Part shown: positions 1 through 5,887 of the stretch, in pieces
Layout of the letters: every line of letters starts with the position of its first letter
Numbering within the stretch: the stretch's first letter is position 1
Origin: Planctomycetaceae bacterium
Lineage (GTDB): Bacteria; Planctomycetota; Planctomycetia; Pirellulales; Pirellulaceae
DNA length: 12,986 nt
NCBI GenBank assembly: GCA_022614795.1
Contig: JAKEHX010000452.1
Span: 1 to 12,986, forward strand
Direction of reading: 5' to 3'
The notes under the pieces: generated by a model
Told to the model about the DNA's origin: nothing
Seen by the model: only the letters and a program-made list of their open reading frames with translations
Database searches by the model: none
Made by a program: the position numbers and the translations under genes

Positions 1-1293
1 GCCGACGACCTGGGCTATGGCGACCTGTCCTGCTACGGCCATCCCAGGTTCAAGACGCCCCATCTTGACCAGATGGCCGCCGAGGGAGCACGGCTCACGA
101 ATTTCTACGCCCCTTGCCCGTTTTGCGCCCCGACCCGCACGGCCCTGCTCACCGGCCGCTATCCGTTCCGCAGCGGCATGAATGGGAATCCGGCTCCCGA
201 TGGGGGCGTCAATGACTTGGGAATTCCCGAGGGCGAATTGCTCCTGGGCGAACTCTTTCAGAAGGCGGGATACGCGACGGCGTGTTACGGCAAATGGCAC
301 CTCGGACACCGGCCCCAGTTCTTCCCCACGCGGCACGGCTTTGACGAGTATTTCGGAATTCTCTACTCGAACGACATGCGGCCCGTGGAGCTGCGGCAGA
401 ACGAAGAGCGGGCAGAGTATCCGGTCGTCCAAACAACGCTGACCGAGCGCTACACCGAGCGGGCCCTCGCCTTCATTGAGAAAAACCACGAGCGGCCATT
501 CCTGCTTTATCTGCCGCACGCCATGCCGCACAAACCGCTGGCGGCTTCCGACGCGTTTTACAAGCACAGCGGGGCAGGCCTTTACGGCGATGTCATTGCC
601 GAGCTCGATGCCGCTGTTGGGCGCGTCCTGGCGAAGCTCAAGGAGATGAAGCTCGACGAGCGGACGCTGGTCATCTTTACCAGCGACAACGGTCCCTGGT
701 ACGGCGGCTCTAGCGGGGGCCTGCGTGGGATGAAGGGGCAGAATTGGGAAGGGGGCATCCGAGTGCCGCTCATAGCCCGCTGGCCCGGCCGCATTCCGCC
801 CGGCCACGCGAGCCACGAGCCGGCGATCATGATGGATGTGTTTGCGACGGCGCTGGCCACTGCGGAGATTGCCCAGCCCACTGACCGCCCGATCGACGGC
901 CGCGACATTCTTCCGCTGCTCACGTCCGACGCCAAGTCGCCGCACGAGGCGCTCTACAGCGTGCAAGGCAAGAACCTCAGCACGATTCGCGTCGGCAATT
1001 GGAAGCTGCATCCCCGCGGCACGCCGAGGGCCGACAATCGCCGGCCCGATTGGGTCGATCCGCGTGCGCCCGACGGCGCGACGATCCTCGCGCCGAGCGA
1101 GCAATATGGGCCAGCCGACTTTCCCGGCGTCAAAACGGGCGACACGAGCAGCGGAACTGCGTTGTTCGATCTGGCGGCCGATCCGAGCGAGCAGAAAAAC
1201 GTCGCAGGCGAGCATCCCGAGGTCGTGGCCCGATTGCAGGCCCGCTTTGACAAGATGGCGGCTGAGACGGCAGCTACCGCGGCGTCGCCGTGA
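1..1293 (+). CDS. Sulfatase (arylsulfatase family), 5'-truncated by window edge
   Basis: This is a formylglycine-dependent sulfatase that hydrolyses sulfate esters, in Planctomycetes usually on sulfated polysaccharides. The frame is open from base 1. The first residues read ADDLGYGD, where the two Asp are the calcium-binding pair of the family, so only the signal peptide and first strand (perhaps 25-40 residues) should be missing. The active-site signature CAPTR, then LLTGR, lies at codons 42-46 (bases 124-138) and matches CxPxR, whose Cys is converted to formylglycine. FTSDNG (Asp229-Asn230, window codons) supplies further metal ligands, and a GGLRGMKGQNWEGGIRVP block follows in typical position. 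The C-terminus holds the usual LFDLAADPSEQKNVA motif. Codon 25 is an internal Met and not the true start, because conserved residues precede it. The substrate cannot be told from sequence, and no sulfatase-maturing enzyme is in the window. Confidence 0.95.
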   Translation, partial: ADDLGYGDLSCYGHPRFKTPHLDQMAAEGARLTNFYAPCPFCAPTRTALLTGRYPFRSGMNGNPAPDGGVNDLGIPEGELLLGELFQKAGYATACYGKWHLGHRPQFFPTRHGFDEYFGILYSNDMRPVELRQNEERAEYPVVQTTLTERYTERALAFIEKNHERPFLLYLPHAMPHKPLAASDAFYKHSGAGLYGDVIAELDAAVGRVLAKLKEMKLDERTLVIFTSDNGPWYGGSSGGLRGMKGQNWEGGIRVPLIARWPGRIPPGHASHEPAIMMDVFATALATAEIAQPTDRPIDGRDILPLLTSDAKSPHEALYSVQGKNLSTIRVGNWKLHPRGTPRADNRRPDWVDPRAPDGATILAPSEQYGPADFPGVKTGDTSSGTALFDLAADPSEQKNVAGEHPEVVARLQARFDKMAAETAATAASP

Positions 1294-1340
1294 GCCGCTT
1301 GAGGCGGACAAGAATTTTCTTGACAGGGCGGCCGAAAGCC

Positions 1341-1359
1341 CCCATCCTTGGGGGATGGG
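1341..1359. terminator. Hairpin downstream of sulfatase, possible terminator
   Basis: CCCATCC (1341-1347) pairs perfectly with GGATGGG (1353-1359) around a 5-nt loop. A competing stem of five C (1339-1343) with five G (1350-1354) uses the same bases. The hairpin lies about 48 bp after the sulfatase stop. No T-tract follows, so it is not a classic intrinsic terminator; it could be an mRNA 3' end or a dispersed repeat unit. Confidence 0.3.
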
Positions 1360-1431
1360 CAACAGTGGTTACTTAGAGGGACGACAAGTTACGTCTCGTT
1401 CGTAATCCGATGCCAGCCGGAGGAAATGACC

Positions 1432-1626
1432 ATGCCGACCGCAGAAGCTCTCGACACGCTGGTACGATTGGCAAGCCTGGGGACCAGCGGCCAGGATTCC
1501 AGGAGACCGGCCCGCCGGAGCTCGCAACCGGTCTTCAAACTCGGCAGGCGGGGACTACTCGCGCTGGCGCTCAATAATCTGCAATCGGCCAGGCGCCTGT
1601 GCTTGGGTATAAGCTCGCGCGGCTGA
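1432..1626 (+). CDS. Doubtful small ORF, 64 aa, possibly a truncated gene remnant
   Basis: I do not recognise this ORF. A strong Shine-Dalgarno sequence, GGAGG at 1419-1423, lies 8 nt before the ATG at 1432. A second in-frame ATG at 1426 is only 2 nt from it. The start MPTAEALDTLVRLASLG looks like an ordinary amphipathic protein start. The rest is Arg- and Ser-rich and low in character, and the last 72 bases run antisense through the 3' end of the hydrolase gene. A likely reading is a true gene start followed by out-of-place sequence, either a deletion remnant or a chance ORF behind a real ribosome binding site. No other gene is seen in the 1294-1554 gap. Confidence 0.25.
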   Translation: MPTAEALDTLVRLASLGTSGQDSRRPARRSSQPVFKLGRRGLLALALNNLQSARRLCLGISSRG

Positions 1627-3906
1627 TTCGTAGGCCGCTTTGGCGCTCGCGATGGGGACGGCTCTTCCTCGACCATCCACCAGGCCTTCGAGCGTGATCT
1701 CCCGCGGCGCCAGCGCACTGACCAGGTCGGGCAGGTCCCCTTCGCGCAGGACTCCAGGAACGATTGTCCCATGTGGGACTTGGACGAAGGGGCTATCTAA
1801 GATCGACCGATAGGAAACCAGCCCCAAGCGGCTGGCGACCTGCTGGACATTGTCCTCATAGAGAGCCAGCAATAGCGCGAGCAGGGCTCCGGTGGGTTCG
1901 CACTCGCGCGGTCTGTCGATCCGCCGCGGATAGGCGAAGGCTGCATCGGCGGCCAGTGGTGTGAAACCCGCGCCGCCGGCGATCAACATCCCATCCAGGT
2001 CAACATCTTCGCGGCCCTGGACGTGCTTCCACGCAGTCCGCAGGTCTCGCAATTGCCGGCCCAACAGCGGCTGGCCCAACATGAGAGCCGTCGCCGAGTG
2101 GGAGGTTGCGGCGCTTTGTTGGCCGTGGTCGCTTCCAGGACTTGTTGCGCCGATCCCGCGGACATCGACGAGCACGATCAGAAACTCGGTTTTCAGTCCT
2201 GTGATCAGATCGCTTTGCCGCCGCTTGAGGATCGCGGCGATGCCGTCCGAGGCAAATCCGATGACCACAGGCCTGAATCGCTGCTTGCGGCCTTCGAATT
2301 CGCTCCGCGAGAGAGTCAGCACGGCCGTGACAATCCCAGGGTCGGTTTCCAGGAGTTCCCTGGTCACCGTTATCGGGCCCAGCTTTTCGACCAGCCGCGA
2401 ATTCTCGCGGACCTTAATCTCCGCCGGCGGCTGGGTGTCGCCCAAGAGCCGCGTCCAGCTTTCACGCGCCAGCTTGAGGCGCTCCGCAGGAGCGGCGCTG
2501 GCCCGTGCTTCGCGCAGCGCCGTAAGTTGTTTGTCGGCCATCGCGCTTAGAATTTGGTGCAACGGTTTGGGCTGAAACTCCGTGCGTGCCGCATCGGTCA
2601 AACAGTTCAGCTCTTCGCGGCTCTTGCGATTCTTGTACTCATCCTCCGGCTTGACGTCGATCGCGAACCACTTGCGAAAGGCTTCGTGAATCAGCTTGCG
2701 ATGCGGCGGGCCGATGTTGTTGCAGTGCGACGCCGGCGCTGCGGTATTCTGAATGGTCCCAAAGCCCTGAGTGACTGCCAGGTTCTCGCGAGCGTCATAC
2801 AGGCCCCAGATCTTCTCGTAGCGCTTCCAGACCGGATCGCGCTCGCGGTCCCAGCTGAACTCGTGGGCGTGGATCAGCTTCCGCGGGGCGATGCTGCCGA
2901 CGATCACCCACGGCAAGAAACCTCCAGCCGCCGAACGGCGCAAGTTGCGGGTCGATTCCCAGCTTCCACCGCCGGAATAGTTGAAGCTCGTTTCGGCATC
3001 GGCCGGCAGCGGATAGCGATTCTCCGGCTGCGGGCCGCCGAAGTTGAAGGGCACCGCACAGGTGATTCGCTCGTCCAGGGCCGCGGTAACAGCCGCCGGA
3101 TCGCCGCCCCCCGCCACCGCCCCCAGCAGCATGATCCGCCTGGCATCGATGCCCGGCTGGGCGAGCAGCACATCAACGCCAGTCATCAGGTCGTGCACCA
3201 TCCAGCCCATCAGGCTCTCGCCAATGAGATGGAGCTGAAGGCTCGTGTCGTAGCGAAAGTTGTAGTCCTGTCGGCTGACGGGAAACTGCTCGGGAAAATC
3301 AGCAGCCGCCGCGAAGGGATGCTGCCGCCGCTCGCCGTGGCCGAGATGATCGGGCACAAGCACATAGCACCCCGCTCGGGCCCAGGTCATCCCCATGTCC
3401 TGAAGCTCACCCTCGTGCTTCGGATTGTGATGGCTGTGCGACAACAGAATGCCTGGCATTGATGGCCGGGAGGGCTCGGGTGCGTAGAGGTTGGCGGTGA
3501 CCACCAGGCCCGGCCGCGACTCGTAGACGAGGTTGCGAATCTTGAAGCCCTCGCCGGACAGTTCGCCCGTGAGGAGGACCTTGGGGCTGACCGGCCGCTC
3601 CGGTAGCGTGCCCAGCGACTCGCGCAGCGCTTTCAGCTTCTCGGCTCGGAATCGTTCCCACGCTTCGCGCGTCGAAATCTTGGACCACTCCTGGGAGCTG
3701 CGCCGATTCGCGGCGGCGATTTCCTCGCGCAGCGCGCGGCCCAGCGCCTGCCGCATCTCGTCGCGCTGCGGGTCAGCCGCCAGTTTGGCCGACAATTCCG
3801 CCAGCGCAGCGGCAATGTCTTTGCTCGCCTGATCCGCCGGCTCTTGCGCTATTGCCGCTGAACACAATCCGTAAAGCCCAAACAACAGGTAGAATGCCGC
3901 GCGCAT
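1555..3906 (-). CDS. Secreted tandem alpha/beta-hydrolase (acetyl-xylan-esterase-like), both nucleophile serines absent
   Basis: The product is 783 aa with a signal peptide at about residues 1-20 (MRAAFYLLFG start, hydrophobic core, Ala-x-Ala-like end before QEPAD), so it is probably periplasmic or exported. Domain 1 (about 100-420) resembles planctomycete dienelactone-hydrolase/acetyl-xylan-esterase proteins: GILLSHSHHN, then YVLVPDHLGHGERR, and a late His (APASHCNN near 394). Domain 2 (about 490-770) is a second alpha/beta-hydrolase fold, with LIVLVDVRGIG, EPTGALLALLLALYED and LVSYRSILDSPFVQVPH. Where family members have a G-x-S-x-G elbow, domain 1 reads GAVAGGGD (Ala265) and domain 2 reads GGAGFTP (Ala646). 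Esterase activity is therefore uncertain; it may be a binding or scaffold protein. The start at 3906 is preferred over the in-frame ATG at 3933, because GGAGG lies 6 nt before 3906 and the 3933 codon overlaps a good -10 element. Confidence 0.85.
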   Translation of the reverse strand: MRAAFYLLFGLYGLCSAAIAQEPADQASKDIAAALAELSAKLAADPQRDEMRQALGRALREEIAAANRRSSQEWSKISTREAWERFRAEKLKALRESLGTLPERPVSPKVLLTGELSGEGFKIRNLVYESRPGLVVTANLYAPEPSRPSMPGILLSHSHHNPKHEGELQDMGMTWARAGCYVLVPDHLGHGERRQHPFAAAADFPEQFPVSRQDYNFRYDTSLQLHLIGESLMGWMVHDLMTGVDVLLAQPGIDARRIMLLGAVAGGGDPAAVTAALDERITCAVPFNFGGPQPENRYPLPADAETSFNYSGGGSWESTRNLRRSAAGGFLPWVIVGSIAPRKLIHAHEFSWDRERDPVWKRYEKIWGLYDARENLAVTQGFGTIQNTAAPASHCNNIGPPHRKLIHEAFRKWFAIDVKPEDEYKNRKSREELNCLTDAARTEFQPKPLHQILSAMADKQLTALREARASAAPAERLKLARESWTRLLGDTQPPAEIKVRENSRLVEKLGPITVTRELLETDPGIVTAVLTLSRSEFEGRKQRFRPVVIGFASDGIAAILKRRQSDLITGLKTEFLIVLVDVRGIGATSPGSDHGQQSAATSHSATALMLGQPLLGRQLRDLRTAWKHVQGREDVDLDGMLIAGGAGFTPLAADAAFAYPRRIDRPRECEPTGALLALLLALYEDNVQQVASRLGLVSYRSILDSPFVQVPHGTIVPGVLREGDLPDLVSALAPREITLEGLVDGRGRAVPIASAKAAYESAARAYTQAQAPGRLQIIERQRE

Positions 3907-3912
3907 TGGAAT

Positions 3913-3917
3913 CCTCC
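3913..3917 (-). promoter_or_regulatory. Shine-Dalgarno of hydrolase gene
   Basis: GGAGG on the minus strand, 6 nt upstream of the ATG at 3906. It decides the start in favour of 3906 over 3933, and it places the Met directly before a clean signal peptide. Confidence 0.7.
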
Positions 3918-3931
3918 ACGTGTGCAGCGGC

Positions 3932-3961
3932 ATTGTAGGAGCGGCAAACCAGCAGGAGCAA
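3932..3961 (-). promoter_or_regulatory. Candidate sigma-70-like promoter for hydrolase gene
   Basis: On the minus strand, TACAAT (3937-3932; five of six consensus bases) is the -10. TTGCTC (3961-3956; three of six) is the -35, with an 18-bp spacer. Transcription would begin near 3925, giving a leader of about 19 nt that contains the Shine-Dalgarno sequence. The -35 is weak and no upstream regulator site is recognised. Confidence 0.35.
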
Positions 3962-3984
3962 TTTGCCAGAACCTGAATCCTGAC

Positions 3985-4013
3985 TTGCCAGAGACGTCTA
4001 GACGTCTTATGCT
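3985..4013 (+). promoter_or_regulatory. Methyltransferase promoter, predicted leaderless transcript
   Basis: TTGCCA (3985-3990; five of six) and TATGCT (4008-4013; four of six) are separated by exactly 17 bp. Start-site geometry puts +1 at or next to the ATG at 4020, and no Shine-Dalgarno sequence is present, so the mRNA is probably leaderless. TTGCCAGA also occurs 22 bp upstream (3963-3970), two helical turns away, which could be a second protein-binding half-site. Confidence 0.5.
3992..4007. promoter_or_regulatory. Perfect 16-bp palindrome, candidate operator of the RM module
   Basis: AGACGTCTAGACGTCT is its own reverse complement and is also two copies of the palindrome AGACGTCT. It fills the -35/-10 spacer of the methyltransferase promoter. 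A protein bound here would block RNA polymerase. The methyltransferase's own N-terminal winged helix is the obvious candidate binder. Alternatively, it could contain the RM recognition site, so that methylation state controls transcription. The assignment is by position and symmetry only. Confidence 0.5.
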
Positions 4014-4019
4014 GCTCCT

Positions 4020-5180
4020 ATGAACACTAAGACGATTGGAACACGCAGACCGCCGGGTCAAATTCGTGACGCGATTGTGGAAGTGTTGCAGGAGTGTGGC
4101 GGTGAAGCAACCATCGCCGAAATTCGAGCGGCGGTGGCATTCCGCGTAGGCGGGCGCCTTTCGCCGTCCTCGGTGCGTTCATATCTCCGCCTAAACACTC
4201 CGCGCACCTTTCTTCGTACCCGCAGCGGCCGCTATCGACTGGCGGCAGACGAATTCAATGTCTCCAGGTTTGAAAATCACGCGCCGCGATTCGCGCCAGC
4301 GTTTAGCTATGGCCGGGCCCGCTTTTACCAGGCGGATTGCCTGGAGTGGTTTGCCTCACAGCCGCCGTGCAGTTTGCACGCCGTTGTGACTGACCCGCCC
4401 TACGGCTTGGTTGAATACACACCAACCGAGCAAGCCAAGCTGCGGTCGGGAAAGGGAGGGATCTGGCGAATTCCGCCGTCGTTCGACGGGCATCAGCGGG
4501 CACCCTTACCGCGTTTTACCGTCTTGGAACGAAGTGACCTCCTGGAATTGCGTTCGTTTTTCACGAAATGGGGCCGGGCTATTTTTCCGGTGCTGGTGCC
4601 TGGAGCTCATGTCGCCATTGCCTCCAATCCGCTGTTATCCCACTGGGTCGCAGGAGCAATGACCGACGCAGGATACGAGCGCCGAGGCGAGATCATTCGA
4701 CTCGTGATGACGATGCGAGGCGGCGACCGCCCAAAGAACGCTCACATCGAATTCAGCGATGTGACCGTCATGCCGCGGTCGATGTTTGAGCCGTGGCTCT
4801 TATTTCGCAAACCCCTGGAAGGTCGAGTTCAAGACAACCTGCGCAAATGGAAGACCGGGGGATTACGCCGGCCGAGTGCCGACAAGCCATTTGCCGACGT
4901 AGTCGCTTCGAGCCCGACGCGACCGCGCGAAAAGCGGCTAGCGCCTCATCCCAGCCTTAAACCTCAGGCATTTCTTCGAAAGATCACACGCGCTGTCTTA
5001 CCTCTCGGAGAGGGGATCGTGGTCGATCCATTTGCCGGCTCGGGCTCGACGATCGCAGCGGCCGAGGCAGTGGGTTACGAAAGCGTCGGTATTGAAATCG
5101 ATCCCTATTTTATCGCCATGGCCCGCACTGCGATTCCGAAACTACGCCACTTTCATCCTTCGTCCGATGCGAGCCGATAG
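4020..5180 (+). CDS. Type II beta-class DNA methyltransferase (N6-adenine or N4-cytosine) with N-terminal winged helix
   Basis: This 386-aa protein transfers a methyl group from S-adenosylmethionine to an exocyclic amino group in DNA, which protects host sites from the partner endonuclease. Residues about 10-75 form a winged-helix-like region (IRDAIVEVLQE, then TIAEIRAAV, then SVRSYLRLN, ending in the FLRTRSGRYRL wing). Catalytic motif IV is DPPYG at 125-129. Motif X (HPSLKPQAF) is at about 310-318, and motif I (DPFAGSGS) at 336-343, followed by GIEIDPYF. The order IV then X-I defines the beta class. DPPY favours N6-adenine, though N4-cytosine is not excluded. The long segment between IV and X should hold the target-recognition region. 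The start has no Shine-Dalgarno sequence but sits at the predicted +1. The 3' end overlaps the convergent endonuclease gene by 28 bp. A solitary regulatory methylase is less likely, given that neighbour. Confidence 0.9.
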   Translation: MNTKTIGTRRPPGQIRDAIVEVLQECGGEATIAEIRAAVAFRVGGRLSPSSVRSYLRLNTPRTFLRTRSGRYRLAADEFNVSRFENHAPRFAPAFSYGRARFYQADCLEWFASQPPCSLHAVVTDPPYGLVEYTPTEQAKLRSGKGGIWRIPPSFDGHQRAPLPRFTVLERSDLLELRSFFTKWGRAIFPVLVPGAHVAIASNPLLSHWVAGAMTDAGYERRGEIIRLVMTMRGGDRPKNAHIEFSDVTVMPRSMFEPWLLFRKPLEGRVQDNLRKWKTGGLRRPSADKPFADVVASSPTRPREKRLAPHPSLKPQAFLRKITRAVLPLGEGIVVDPFAGSGSTIAAAEAVGYESVGIEIDPYFIAMARTAIPKLRHFHPSSDASR

Positions 5181-5770
5181 ATCCAGTTTTCACGAAAGCT
5201 GGCGATCCCTTCGCGGTGCAAAGTCGCGGTTCGCGTACCCAGCTCGCCCCGTTCGTTGCGGCGAAAATCCGCGATCCGTACCTGTGCGAGATAAATCTCG
5301 CTGAATCTCATAGGCCGTCGAGCAACTGCTGGCTCGGTATCGTCGTCAATTTCGTAAACAAAGACGCAGAGCCATTGGTCACGCGCTCCGTGAAAATCCA
5401 CTGCCCCGCCCGCTTTGCGAGTTGTTTTGATTTCGACGCCTTTGCTGCCAGCCTGGACACTGTTGTTTGGGTACTCGCCTTTGATCACCAAATCAGGATG
5501 CCCGTTGAAGTATTTGTTGACGACGAGGGATCGGGAGTGCTTCGCTAAGCTCGCCGTAATCATGTCGGAAAGCAACCCTGACATGATCGCTGGCCTTACT
5601 GTGTCGTCGAGCCGATCCAGGTTCTTGCGCCGCAAGAGTTTGTTGACGTCATAGAAAAAGTCATAGACGTCGCGCATTGCCGATTCAAAATCGGCCAGCC
5701 GCAAATTGTAGGGGAGGGTTGCGCCCGCGTTGAAAGCGTCGGGATCGGGCTGCTCGCGCTTAAGTGGCAT
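5153..5770 (-). CDS. Type II restriction endonuclease, PD-(D/E)xK fold, partner of the methyltransferase
   Basis: The product is 205 aa, a usual size for an orthodox type II enzyme. The catalytic core is legible: GHPDLVIKG gives Asp93, and about 20 residues later GVEIKTTRK gives Glu113 and Lys115. This is the PD...ExK metal-binding triad. A DQWLCVFVYE strand follows. The first 85 residues are mostly helical and probably take part in dimerisation or recognition. I cannot name the specificity. The start at 5770 (MPLKREQ) is chosen because an in-frame ATG at 5869, giving 238 aa, reaches close to the next gene's ribosome binding site and adds no recognisable sequence. Neither start has a Shine-Dalgarno sequence. 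The gene is convergent with the methyltransferase, so the two transcripts overlap antisense. By hand count, bases 5461-5520 are 43% GC against clearly higher GC in flanking genes, which suggests horizontal gain. Confidence 0.8.
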   Translation of the reverse strand: MPLKREQPDPDAFNAGATLPYNLRLADFESAMRDVYDFFYDVNKLLRRKNLDRLDDTVRPAIMSGLLSDMITASLAKHSRSLVVNKYFNGHPDLVIKGEYPNNSVQAGSKGVEIKTTRKAGGAVDFHGARDQWLCVFVYEIDDDTEPAVARRPMRFSEIYLAQVRIADFRRNERGELGTRTATLHREGIASFRENWIYRLASDEG

Positions 5771-5776
5771 ACGATA

Positions 5777-5805
5777 GAAGTAATCTGTGGCCGCACCATT
5801 CTCAA
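5777..5805 (-). promoter_or_regulatory. Weak candidate promoter for the endonuclease
   Basis: On the minus strand, TTGAGA (5805-5800; five of six) is followed after 17 bp by TACTTC (5782-5777; only two of six). This would place +1 at about the ATG at 5770, again a leaderless arrangement like that of the methyltransferase. The poor -10 could be deliberate weak expression of a toxic enzyme, or the site may be chance. Confidence 0.25.
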
Positions 5806-5875
5806 GACTTTGCGTCGAAATACTCCAGACCAGGCAATGGTTCGCGCTTGCCTCCCGGATGAATATCATGTGATT

Positions 5876-5882
5876 GGGGAGG
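5876..5882 (+). promoter_or_regulatory. Shine-Dalgarno that sets the start of the PSCyt1 gene
   Basis: GGGGAGG lies 5 nt before the ATG at 5888. It selects that start over the in-frame ATG at 5810, and the protein then begins directly with a signal peptide. Confidence 0.75.
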
Positions 5883-5887
5883 TTTTA

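Noticed and set aside
2554..3462. A 302-aa plus-strand open frame
   Set aside because: It is a shadow of the hydrolase gene on the opposite strand, with no domain and no ribosome binding site.
3907..3933. N-terminal extension of the hydrolase to the ATG at 3933
   Set aside because: That codon overlaps a TACAAT -10 element, whereas the ATG at 3906 has GGAGG at ideal spacing and begins a clean signal peptide.
4020..5770. A larger defence island around the RM pair
   Set aside because: The flanking genes are a hydrolase and a PSCyt1 protein with no defence-related motif. No integrase, att site or further defence gene is visible.
5771..5869. N-terminal extension of the endonuclease to the ATG at 5869
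   Set aside because: There is no Shine-Dalgarno sequence, the added 33 residues show no recognisable motif, and a plausible promoter lies within the extension.
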